DNA from: Pegea sp. RAD2-039
Taxonomy: Eukaryota; Chordata; Thaliacea; Salpida; Salpidae
Direction of reading: 5' to 3'
Length of the DNA: 64,000 nt
Assembly: GCA_034620365.1 (NCBI GenBank)
Contig: JAQGEQ010000146.1
Coordinates: 1 to 64,000, forward strand
Shown here one piece after another: positions 23,766 to 34,996 of this stretch. Under the pieces are notes generated by a model. The model saw only the letters and a program-made list of their open reading frames with translations, was not told where the DNA came from and did no database searches. Position 1 is the first letter of the stretch. Every line of letters begins with the position of its first letter. The translations under genes and the position numbers were made by a program.

Positions 23766-24886
23766 AGAAAATAATTTTTTTTCTCATGTGCTGCTTCGAT
23801 TAACTTTTAATTTCTATTTTCTAATGTAATTCATAGAGTTATAAAATGAAAAAATTAAAGCAGTATGAGTACAACATTTTAAATCCTGAAAAAAAAACTT
23901 TTTTTTAAAGACCAAAATATCTCACTAAAATGTTTTAGTTTTTGCTACAAACTAAGATAAATTTGTTAAACTGTTTTTTGTTTGTTTGTATTGGTTGTTG
24001 TTTTATAGCTAAAATTGATATTTTCTTTTCGGTTATTTGATATTATTTGAGTGGCATTAAAAAATCAATTTTATTATTTAAGAGGTAAATAATTATCAAA
24101 TTTATTGTTGTTTTCTGCTTTCTTTGCTATTTAGTAATACTTTTGAGTTTTCTTATAGAACTTCGGATAAAAATAAAAAAGTTTTCTTGATGAAATAATT
24201 TTTAAATTATTGATAATTTATTTTTTAGTTCAATCAATTTTTGAGAGTGGTATTTTATTTTGACAGAACATATGAACATTTTTATTTATTTAAACTATAA
24301 TAGCTATAAATGAATAATTATTATTTGTTCCTTATTAAACTGAATATATTTTGTAATAAGAAGTTATTTATTATAATATTTATATTAATGCAAATATATA
24401 TTTATCAAATATTTTTAGTCAGCAAAATTAATGAAAAATGAATTATTTTTATTTTAATATTAGTTTTTTTTCATTTTTTTATGTAGCTTTGTTTATTAAA
24501 TAACTATTTTGTTTGAAAATTTTTATTTCTAAGTTTAATATAATTTTATTTTAAATTTCTACAATTATTATGTTTTTAAATAATTGATTAAAAAGTATAT
24601 TCATTTGTTTTATTTCAAACCTTTTTAATATGTTGCATAATTTCAAATTACCACTTGTAAGGTATTTGGAGATAATTTTCATAACTAATTAACTTTTTTG
24701 TTTATATGATGCGAGTCAGGTTTAGAATAATTTATTTGAAATATATTTCAATTTATCAAAACTTTTTATTAACTTTTTTTTTGAAATTTTCTTTATCTTT
24801 TAGTATAAAATAGTTTTAATTTAAGATAAGTTTTAAAAGTTTGTTTTTTTTTAGTTATTTTTTTATTATTTTATCTAAATTTGATT
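23766..24886. other. AT-rich intergenic DNA upstream of POLE4-like gene
   Basis: Very AT-rich with no gene seen. A T-run ending in TTTTTTTTTAG about 30 bases before the POLE4-like ATG could serve as a 3' splice or trans-splice acceptor. Confidence 0.5.
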
Positions 24887-25294
24887 ATGTCTGAAGAAGT
24901 CTTAAATGAAGAAACTAGTATGTCTAAAGAAGTCCTTATTGGAAGAACTAGTCTATCTGAAGAAGTCTCAGATGATATCAGTGATGTCATCATTGAGAAT
25001 ACTCCAAAGGAATCAGAAGAAAAAGCTAAAAAGAAAGCAAAGCCAAAAAAGTTAATTAGACTCCCATTTGCAAAAGTTAAAACAATAATGAAAAATGATG
25101 ATGAATTATCTGTAGTTAGCGCAGAGTCAGTTTTTTGTGTAGCTAAATGCACAGAGCTCTTTATAGAGCATCTTTCTTGTGAAATGTATAATGTAATGAA
25201 AGGACAGAAGAGGAAGACATTGATGAAAAGAGATATGGATCATGTCCTTAATAGCAGAGAAGAATTTGCATTTCTAGATGGAGCTTTAGAATAA
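24887..25294 (+). CDS. POLE4: DNA polymerase epsilon subunit 4-like histone-fold protein
   Basis: Single exon, 135 residues from the ATG at 24887; the upstream TTG is not a start. An acidic Ser/Glu-rich N-tail of about 45 residues and a Lys-rich stretch precede a histone fold beginning RLPFAKVKTIMKNDDE. The diagnostic C-terminal part of POLE4 proteins is present: KGQKRKTLMKRDMDHVL, then EEFAFLDGALE. In animals this subunit pairs with POLE3 and binds DNA in the leading-strand polymerase and histone recycling. CHRAC-type or NFYC-like histone folds are the alternatives, but the EFAFLxGxL ending fits POLE4 best. No intron; Rabex-5 follows 190 bases downstream on the same strand. Confidence 0.88.
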   Translation: MSEEVLNEETSMSKEVLIGRTSLSEEVSDDISDVIIENTPKESEEKAKKKAKPKKLIRLPFAKVKTIMKNDDELSVVSAESVFCVAKCTELFIEHLSCEMYNVMKGQKRKTLMKRDMDHVLNSREEFAFLDGALE

Positions 25295-25486
25295 CTTTCT
25301 ATTAATTAACTTAAAGAAGTTTTTGTTTATAAAATATTTGAACAATAATTTTCGTTTTGAAGTTCTTTAAAAGTGATTTTAGTTTAAAATTTGTTGCTTT
25401 TTGGTTGATAGTTGCTTAAAACTAATAATTTTGATAGTGGTTTTTTATTTAGCTGGAAAACTTGTATATATATCTATCTTATTAAA

Positions 25487-28400
25487 ATGTTAAATCAACG
25501 AAACCATAGAAGAGGTATTCACATTGATGCTTCTGATTTGATGTGTAAGAATGGCTGTGGGTTTTACGGAAATGCAAGTTGGCAGGTACAAGTTAATTAT
25601 TTATAAGTTCTTTCAAGAAGTTTATTAAAATGTTTTTAAATAATCTGATTTTTTAAATCAAATTTTTATTTAAAGTATTTTTTTTCTAGTTTGTTTTAAT
25701 TTTAAGATTTATTAACTTTGATTAATTTCATAAAGTTTGAGAATTTCTAAACTTTCAAATTTTCTATGCTTTTAAATTATTGTTTTGATTTATCAGTTAC
25801 AAATTTCTCAACTACTAAATCATAAAAAAAAACAACCATTACTACTTTCATAACATTAAAGCTTATTTCAAATTTAGGGGTATTGTTCTAAATGTTCTAG
25901 AGAAGTTTATCAACAACACATCCAAAATCAAATCAAATCTGATCATGAATATGCAAAGAGACTACAAGAAGAGGAAAATAGAGCAAGAAGTCACACATCA
26001 ACTCCTATAAAACAAGATTCAACGAATAATGTTAAAAAACTGGGAACAAAGTGAGTACTTGACAAATATTCCACATTACAATTAACTTCTTAATTAAACT
26101 TGAAGCTTAAAATTGTTTATCAAAGATTTTCTTTATAAAAATTCAGTTAGTAAATAATAGTTAATATTATAGTTAATAATAATTATTATATCTATTTTAT
26201 TTTTCTTCAATTAGATTTATTATAAATAATTTTTTTATCTCATTTCAGTGAAAATTTTATGATAGAAATTTGAATAATTTGTTAGATTATTAAAAATGTC
26301 GTCTCATTTAATCTTTATTTTCAACTTTCTCTTCCCAATCAGATCTTTTTCAAAATTTGTCGAAAAAAGAGATCAAGCAAAAAATTTCCGGACAAACACT
26401 TTCAAGAAATTCTTTTCACCAACTCAAGAAAATACTTCTCGAAACACAACTACATCTCCTCAACAGTCTACATCCTTGTTTCCAACAGGTAAGAGATCAC
26501 CAACTGATCCTCATCGACCACATGATCATCCCCAGGTCCTCATCTTTCACGTCAATTAAGTTTTGAGAGTAAGCGAGTGTCGAAAACCTTTCTTGGTTTC
26601 TTGAAATCTCTTGAATCCAGTTTAGCTTCTGAGATTATCAATCTTTGTCAGAACTTCTGGGATCGAATCCTCGCTAATATGGTCAGTTTGAAATCTCTGA
26701 TCTTCTATCTTTAAATCTTCCGCATCCTAGGATCAGTCTATAGAACAGAGATCAGATGTAGTTCAAGATTTCTATCAGACTTTAGATAATCATCTTCAAC
26801 AAAACCCAAATGTAGTCAACTCGTCTGATCAACAAGACACAAATCAGAGACCTTCATCATCTCATTCCTCTAAATTAACCGAATATGACGTCATCATCGA
26901 TAGCGTCGAGCGCTTCATTATGACGAGATTGTATCGAGATGTATTTTGCAACGATCAAGACGAAGATGAAGATTTGAAGATTCAGGTCCGAGACATCTTC
27001 ATTCTCAGAAAGTCTTTGAATCTTTCTGAATCCTTAGACCCGGATCCGGAACTTTCATTGGATCACTTCCGGCATGCTAGACTCGAGTTTGGACGAAAAT
27101 TTACCGGAAGTGACGTCATCAATCGATACAGCGATAACCGGTTCGTTTCAAATATTTGATTCGAGCAAAAAGATTATTTTTCCAATTTTATCTTCTAAAC
27201 TTGATATCAATAAATCGATAATAATTATTCTATATTTCAGCTATAATTGAAATGAATTCAAGCAGAGCTCCACAAGACAAGCTCACTTGGGTTTCGCGAT
27301 GCAGTAAAAGCGTTTTCGAAGCGATTAAAATGTCAAAGGTGCTGCATCATAACATCAAATTTTATTTACAACAATTTGATTGGTTTAATAGAAAGACGGC
27401 TCAGCTGCAAGTGCAGATGACTTTTTACCAGCTTTGATTTATGTTATACTCAGCGCAAACCCACCTCTACTCAAATCAAATATTCATTACGTGATGAGAT
27501 TTTCAAAACCACACCGTCTAAACACCGGAGAGGAAGCCTATTACTTCACTAATTTGGTGAGATACTTTATAAATTACAACACCTCAAAATAATGTGAAAG
27601 GGAACCTAGACCCAAAAGTTCATCTTTTTGTTGAGGTACTTGTTTCCTAAGGGACCTCTGGTCTTTTCCCTTTAGATTTCAAGGACTCTTAAAAACCTTC
27701 TTCTTCTTCAGACATCAACGGATGTAGCTCTGAATTCATTTTTTAAGCTTAAGACATCACAAGAGTTTAGATTTTATCAACAAAAATTTGTTAAATTCAA
27801 AATTGCGATTTCTGAAAAAACTTCAATTTTGAAACTTAATAATTTTTTTGACAAAATGAAAAAAAATCTAAATCGATTAGACTTCGATTTCCCCGTCTTC
27901 TCACGTTCATGTTTTTATAACTTTCTTGAAAAATAATTGATTTTTATTGTAACCACCTGATTTCTATTTTCTTTTTAATACAGTGTTGTGCTGTTGCCTT
28001 TATTGAAAACAGTGAAAGTGGTTTGAATGCTTCAAGTCTACAACTATCTCAAGAAGATTTTGATATTTATATGAAAGGAGGAACTCCTAATCTCCAAGTT
28101 AACAAAGATCAAAATTCATCTCAAATTGAATCTAAAAGTTTAAGAGATGTCTTAATGAATGTTGAAAGTTTAAAAGCTCTACATCACAGGTTAGTCGACT
28201 TAATTGTTGTTGTTTTTTAACTTTTTTTCGATAAAAATCTTTAATTTATTGATTTATTTTTTTAAATAGATATTAAATATTTGAATTTCAGAACTGACGC
28301 ATTATTTGAAGAAGCCAAAAAAGTAACACTTGGAATCGATTTACATTCTCAAAATATCAAAGAAAAAGTTAAACAAGTTAACTTAGATGTAAAGGATTTA

Positions 28401-28541
28401 GTTTTATTTGATGCTAAAGATAAAGAAGATTTAGTAAATGAACAAACACCAACAGCATCTTTTACATCCGCTCTTGACTCCGAGATAACAGTCCAAAACT
28501 TACCAGATCCTTTATTACCAACAACATCTAAATCATCTTAA
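25487..28541 (+). CDS. RABGEF1: Rabex-5 / Rab5 guanine nucleotide exchange factor
   Basis: Nine exons join with consistent phases: 25487-25585, 25878-26050, 26343-26488, 26536-26681, 26731-27109, 27241-27338, 27392-27556, 27984-28189 and 28292-28541. The fifth donor is less certain. Residues ~20-40 form an A20-type zinc finger ([20 protein letters not shown]), which in Rabex-5 binds ubiquitin. A helical-bundle region follows. The VPS9 exchange domain includes [46 protein letters not shown] and [10 protein letters not shown], with the conserved Asp, Pro and Tyr that contact Rab5. The C-terminal part after [10 protein letters not shown] is a charged, coiled-coil-like tail, as in the Rabaptin-binding region. 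The protein activates Rab5 on early endosomes. Confidence 0.93.
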
Positions 28542-30240
28542 TAAAAAACAAAAAGTTAATTTATATCATTTATAATCATTATTTGAAACTTTAGAAAAGG
28601 TTCTTTCAACTGTTTTGCATTTTAACTTTAATTACCTGACTGTCATCTACGCCTACGCCAATTAAAACTGACAACAAAGTTATGACTTATTCTCTATAAA
28701 AAATTCTTCATATATATCATACATAGGTTGATTCGAACTGAATTTTTTTGGAGTTATAAAATAATCTTGACTTCATCACATTCTAAGATTTAACCACAGA
28801 AGATACAATTAGATTTTGCACCTTGTGGTAATTACTCAAATTGATTTGAAATAAGTTTCTAAATCTTTTAAATACTCTTTTCATACCATTTATACTGTGT
28901 TTCTATTTTAATTCAGACTGTACTAAAAGTTGAAAGTATTTGACTTTGAATTTTGTTCATCAAAAATACTTTAATTTTTGTCAAGTTGAATCTTTCAATT
29001 TATTTATGCTCTTCTTTTCAACCTTATTCATCTACTTTCGTTGTTGTGCTGCCTCTGAAAGAAGGTTCTAATAAACAGATGAACGATTATTGTGTTTAAA
29101 TAACCTAACTAGTTACTACATTCAGATTTAGATTTCAAAAGTTTCTAGCTAAAAATTATTTTAGAGTCGATTAGAGGTACAAGTTGGTTTGAGGTTCGAA
29201 TGACCTTAGGATCCTTGAATGTGATCCGAAAGAGCAGTGTCATGATGCTCTGTGACATCATTGCAGAAATGAGCTGGTTACGTGGTTTAGTCATCACGAT
29301 TTTGGGGATTAAGATGGTTTCTTTTCAAAGTTATCTCTCCTCAAACTACTATTGTACTTCGAAAGCTCAGTTTCAAATTGAAATATGAAATTCTACTTTA
29401 TATTCTAAAGTTTAAACTTTTTGCGCTGAAAATGTTGAAATTCGAACTTATTTCAGGATGTCAAATTCAATTCATTCAGGATGAATACACTTTCATTACA
29501 ATTTATAGAAACCAAATAATTTCAGTTTGTAGAACAAACTCTTTGGAGTATTTGTTTTAAAGTTACTTCGCTTGATGGTTGCGCTTTTTTTGGTTTCTTA
29601 TTTATAAACAGAATAAATTTAAGTTTACAGAAATCATTTTACGAATTAAATACTTTAAGTAACTCCTTGAAAGTACCCCAGAAAATTTGTATAAATTTTA
29701 TCGAGCTTATATAACTAAAAAACTCAACAAAACAAAACCTTTAAGTAACTCTTTAAACAATTTTGTATTTGAAATATCAACTTCCTTTCTTAGATCATTA
29801 AATCAATTTATAAAAGCAAAATAAAGTTTTTATCAAAAGATTTTTGCTAAAAGATATTGAGACTTCAATTTAAATTTTATTCCTAAGTTTTAAAATACCT
29901 GTTTTAATCAAGTCTTTTGTAAAGCTCAGAACAGATGAAAATGAAATCAGAGAGTTTGAATCTTTTATTTACGATATTTGATCCATTTTATAATAATTTG
30001 TAACAAAATTTATCTAATTTTACTTTTTAAATTTACTTGGTCTTAAATTAATAAATAAGATGATAAAAAAATTTAAATTTTTCTATCTTATATAATTTTT
30101 TCTTGTTTTGAATATTTTTGTAAAAGAAAAATATATATTAATTGTATTTTTTTTTTCTTTTTGGACAATATTATCATTTATGGGGATTACCCGTTGTGTT
30201 GGCAAATTTTAACAGTTTTTAATCTTTTATTACAGCAGAA
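28542..30240. other. intergenic DNA between Rabex-5 and TMEM254
   Basis: Short ORFs at 29200-29388 and 29378-29560 show no family resemblance or splice context. Nothing else is seen in this 1.7 kb. Confidence 0.6.
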
Positions 30241-30624
30241 ATGGCTTCTGAAAAGCAACTGAAAGAAAATGCGACGTATTTTAAGCGAACAAACTTTGTG
30301 GCTGGAACTTTAGTACTATTTGGAATGATATTATGTCATTTAGGGACCTATAACCCATCTGTAGTACCCTGCTGTTCACTTGGTCCACTTAAGAAACCAT
30401 ATCGGTATATGGCGATCCACAAACCATGGATCATGAGTTGGACATATCATACTGCACTTTTAGTTCATCTTTTTGAAGGACTTTTGACAATTCCTTTAAC
30501 TAAATCAAAAGGAATTACGAATTGTTCAACTCGTTGCAAATGGTTTTTCCAAACTGTTTTATTTGGAATATTTTCTTTAAAAGATTTATTGAGTTATAAA
30601 CCAAAAATTGAAAAAGAGGAATAA
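30241..30624 (+). CDS. TMEM254: TMEM254-family membrane protein
   Basis: Single exon, 127 residues. It matches the TMEM254 family in layout: ATYF near the N-terminus, a first hydrophobic helix, LGPL, a HxxWxxSW..A.L.H..E middle helix, KGIT, and WFFQTVLFGIFSL..LLSYKP at the C-terminus. About three membrane helices; function is not established in the family. A clean acceptor (TTTTATTACAG) sits five bases before the ATG, so the 5' untranslated region is either spliced from an upstream exon or trans-spliced. Confidence 0.88.
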   Translation: MASEKQLKENATYFKRTNFVAGTLVLFGMILCHLGTYNPSVVPCCSLGPLKKPYRYMAIHKPWIMSWTYHTALLVHLFEGLLTIPLTKSKGITNCSTRCKWFFQTVLFGIFSLKDLLSYKPKIEKEE

Positions 30625-31202
30625 ATATTAAGTTTTGGAATAACAATTATTTGTATAAAACCTTTTATAACTAATTACGTTTTATAATAACCAATTTATA
30701 TTCAATGTTATTTCCTATAAGGTTTTCTTTTCTGAAAAGATACTAAATTAGAGATTTTGCTGAAGTAGAATTAGTTTTAACTAACTTCAATATTATTAAA
30801 AGTTTTTATTTAAAAACTAAAATGTTCTTTTATAAAAGTTGTGTTGTAGATGATGGTACATTTTAAAGATTATGTACAAGATTATTAAAATGTATAACTA
30901 CTAAATAATATTTATTTTGATATTATTTTAAAGTTATTTATTTAGTTTGAATTAAAAGTGAAAATTCAGACAGAAAATTAATTGAATTAAACCAAATTTT
31001 AAATTTTATGAATAAAACTAATATTTTAGTATCTAGATCAGAATAATCTTATTTGATTTGAGAGACAAATTTTTGTTTAGAATTTATTTACTTTTCTTGT
31101 CATTAGTTTCACATTAAGTTAGAATTCAGCAAAAGAATTGATTCCATAAAAATATTTTACGATTTTAACAAATTAGAAAAAAATTTTCACAAAAATAGAA
31201 GT
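30625..31202. other. intergenic DNA between convergent genes
   Basis: AT-rich 3' flanks of TMEM254 (plus) and the MASTL-like gene (minus). Nothing else seen. Confidence 0.6.
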
Positions 31203-34200
31203 TCAGGAAAAATGTCCTGATAAATTAGAAGAGAAGACATTTTTATTACAAAAGTAATCTGTGTCAAGTTCACTTTCAGGTTGAGGGACAAAAGTAGGGA
31301 CCTCTTCTTTTAATTTTGTTGACCAAGATAATTTACAGAAGCTATCCGATGACCTAATATCTGATATAAAAAATTATTTAATGATTTTTAAGATAATTTT
31401 TTGAGTCAAACCTTTTGAATTTGCTCGTTTATTAGGGTCAACATCTAATAAACGATTGATCAGAGCAATTATACTTTGAGGAAGTTTTTCATCACCTTCA
31501 GGCCATATGATATCTAAAAATTATCCAAAAATAATATTCAATAATCGATAATATTTCGATAAATTGATATCTAATGATAATAAACTGATAATATCTAAAA
31601 AATATAAATTTTTGATAAGATTTTAGTCAAAATAAATTTTAAAATTGATGAATAAAATATGAAAAACCTTTTTTTTGAATATTTTGAAATAATGTGCAAA
31701 TATCTTCACCAATAAAAGGATGTTCACCAACCAAAAACTCATAAAAACAAACACCTAGTGCCCACCAATCTACAGCAGCATTGTGTCCTAAACCTTTCAA
31801 GAGTTCAGGTGCCAAATAATGAGGTGTCCCTGAGATGAATCAGTTACAAATCATCACTTCTTTGTTCAACAACTCACCAAGAAGAGGCTTCATCATTTGA
31901 GCAGTCGTCAGAGGTTTTAAAAAGTCTTTTTCTTCAATTTTTCTAGGTGTTGAAAGGAAAGCTTCATCAAAATTTGAAGAGGAAGTCTTCTTAGGTGTAG
32001 AACACTTCAAAGAGTTGAATATTTTGCTGATTTTTTGTATATTTTTGTTGATTACAACTCACATAATAAATATCATCAAGTCCATCAATATTATTGATAA
32101 ATTTTTGTAAAGTTGTCTCTTTTTTGATAGATGTTTCACTCAATTTCATCTCTAGTTGCTATAAAAACAGTTTTCTATGAAAAACAACATCCAACATTTG
32201 ATCTTCTTACATCTGATGAAAGATCACTTCTCAATCTTCGTTTATAACTTTCATTAAGTTTCATATTTTCACCGGAATTGAAACTGCATGTGAAAGGAGA
32301 TGAGATTCCATCCATTAAATCTTTATTAGACGAAATATCTTCATGAAAAATATCAGTGTCTGTGATCTGCATCTCAGACTCCTCATCAGATAAGATATTG
32401 CTGAAAAAAATTTTTTTTTTCAAACTGAAGTTTGTGAGCGAAGCCGTAGATGAAGATGCTTCCTTCCTGTCTGCGCATGCGCTTTGATAATTGTGGATAG
32501 CAGCGTACGCTGAACAACCCTCACTCTTTAGATCAACTGTGTTGTGGCATGGCCCAAGACCTGGGACAGTTACCTCAGACAGTTACCTGGGACAGTGACT
32601 TATGACAGTGACCTATGACAGCGACCTGGGACAGTGACCTTGGACAGTGACCTAGGACAGTGACCTATGACAATGACCTATGACAATGACCTATGACAGT
32701 GACCTATGACAGTGACCTATGACAGTGACTTATGACAGTGACCTATGACAGTGACCTGGGACATTGACCTAGGACAGTGACTTATGACAGTGACATAGGA
32801 CAGTGAGCTTGTGGTCAGCAAATCGTATTTTTATTCTAGACTTTCCCTGACCTAGGTAGGCTGCCTACCAGGGCTTTCTACCCCAAATTTTATTATTGGG
32901 AAGTTTTCTCTTCAATCTATATTTTCTGTCCGAGGTTCAGACCTAGGACAGTAACTTAGGACAGTGACCTTGTAGGAAAGATACTTTCGCTCCCGATAGG
33001 TGACGAAATAGAATCTTCGACGAAAGCGGGATTCAAACCAACCACAATATTTTCAAACTCACTCAAACGGAAAAACCAGCTTTTCAAGTTTCAACGCCTT
33101 ACCGCTCCTTCGTACTCTTTGCTTAGATGGAAAGTCAATATCAACATCAGTGAAACTGAAAGACACAAAAATGAGGAGGAGCTACAAGTTGAAAGAGTCA
33201 CCTGTAATCTTTGGGAAGTTGTCTTTGGATTACTTGATGACATCTTCTAGGAACTTGAATTGAATATTCAGAAAAAGAGTGACGTCTTGAACCTGAGAAA
33301 GGATATGATTAAAGTGCTCCTTGGTGGAGGTTGATATTTACTGGAAGAGTTGTGGGAGTCAACTGAAATGTCTTCCTTACAAGAGCTTATTTCAAGATCA
33401 GTTGAACTTATCTTTCTCTAAAATAGTTTTCAAGTTTAAATGAAGATTATAGAATTGATGAAGACACAAACTTGATCATTCCTTTCTTCAACATTCATCA
33501 GTAAAAATTTAGTTGAAAGTTCAGTTGATAAAGATAATTTATTTGATTTATTTTCTTCAGTTTTAAAACGTTTAGAAGGATGATTTTGAAAAGCTAAAAA
33601 ATGACAAGTTTTATAAAAAAACTTTTACAAATTAATCAAATTTACAAAACCTGAATTAGATAAAGCTTCTGAAAATCGTTTCAAAACTTGTCGAGGCTGA
33701 AAAACAACAAAAAATATTCCAAATAATGAAATAAAAGTTTAATTTTATCTATAAAAGTTCATACGTTCTTGCCTTCCATTTTCATGGTCGGCTGCATTTC
33801 AGGCGGCAAATTTTCATCATTAACTTTAATAACTTTTCTGTTGACTTTACTTTTGATAGGATTCTAGTTTAGAATAAAAAGTTTTTGTTGTAAACAAGAA
33901 TGTATCTAAAAATTTTACTTCAAATCCATTTATAGGTTTTAAAAGTGATTGGATTTGACGAGGGGTCCTCATGTACATCCCAATATCACAGGAGCTTTTT
34001 GGGGAGAACATAATATCATTAATGGTGATATCTGCAAAAAATTTCAACTTTTTGGAAAAGAGAACTTTTTTAATAGAAATATTTTACCTCTATCAAATGA
34101 AATATCTGAAATTCCAAAATCAGTAAGTTTAATATGACCATTATGAGCAATTAACATATTATCTGGTTTCACATCTCTAAAAAAATGGTTAAAAAAACAA

Positions 34201-34996
34201 TAAAGTTTATCAGACTAAGACATAAATAAACAACAATGATAAAATAAATAAACCAAGAAAAGTAACAGATGCAGAATTTTTTATTAAAAATTTGGTTAGG
34301 GTTATAAGTGAGACAGTAAAAATACTGATTGAAAGAAGACTAGAAGAAGTTCCAAACTCAATTAAATTTTAAATCCTACAATTTTATTTTCATAAATTAA
34401 TAAAAATTAAAAGTTTTAAAGTATCTCAACTCATTTAAATATAAATCTTGATAGACTTGTACCTATGAATAATGTCTTTCTGATGTAGATACTCAAGTGC
34501 AAGTGTTACTTCAGCCACATACAGCACAGCAAGTGATTCTTCTAAGTAACCACACATTTTTATCAACGACTTAACATCACCTCCAATCATATATTCCATA
34601 AACTAATAAAAAAAGAGAAAATAAAACTAAAATATTTTGTCATAAAAAAGTAAGAATCACTCACTAATAGAATTTTACTTTCAGTTTGCAAAGAGTAATA
34701 TAAGTGAACAATGAAGTCACTTTTGCTAAGAGCCATAATCTTCACTTCATTTTGAACATTTTTTAACATATTTTTCTTCATCATCTCATCTTTTTTTAGA
34801 ACCTTTATCATTTAAAAGGTAAATTTAAAAATATTTTTGTTTAAAGTTTTCAAAATAAGAAATTGAAAAAAACCTTCATGGCAAAAACTTTATCATCAAG
34901 TTTACGTTTTGTAAGATACACACGACCATAAGCACCCTTCATAATTGGTTTAATTACACTGAAGTCTTCAACATTTATTTCCTTTTTTATATCCAT
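31203..34996 (-). CDS. MASTL: Greatwall/MASTL mitotic kinase
   Basis: I built 17 exons with matching phases: 34996-34874, 34802-34665, 34602-34463, 34176-34088, 34031-33919, 33863-33765, 33696-33651, 33593-33472, 33417-33293, 33246-33202, 33155-33063, 32400-32211, 32158-32063, 32004-31878, 31829-31668, 31513-31412 and 31360-31203. The N-lobe has a GAYGRVYL glycine loop, FAMKVLKK catalytic Lys, [10 protein letters not shown] and [12 protein letters not shown]. Then come HRDVKPDNM and DFGIS. A long non-conserved insert splits the kinase domain before [11 protein letters not shown] and DWWALGVC. The split and the C-tail [17 protein letters not shown] are hallmarks of Greatwall, an AGC kinase that phosphorylates ENSA/ARPP19 to inhibit PP2A-B55 in mitosis. 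The start is the first ATG after an acceptor-like TTTTCTTAG; an upstream exon is possible. Confidence 0.92.
32553..32820. repeat. 14-bp minisatellite in a MASTL intron
   Basis: About nineteen tandem copies of a GACAGTGACCTATG-type unit, with C/T, TA/GG and AGT/AAT variants. Two more diverged units lie apart at about 32938-32972. The array lies inside the intron 32401-33062, which is the longest and most GC-rich intron of the gene. Confidence 0.92.

Noticed and set aside
24871..25152. Minus-strand ORF opposite POLE4
   Set aside because: Shadow of the POLE4-like gene.
29200..29560. Two short plus-strand ORFs
   Set aside because: No family resemblance, no splice context, one lacks a convincing ATG environment.
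33000..33120. tRNA-Ser-like sequence on the minus strand (GGTAAGGCGTTGAAACTTGA and GGTTTGAATCCCGC)
   Set aside because: The 5' half is coding: the MASTL exon continues through it to a GTGAGT donor, which is the only phase-compatible model. The resemblance is partial and probably chance.
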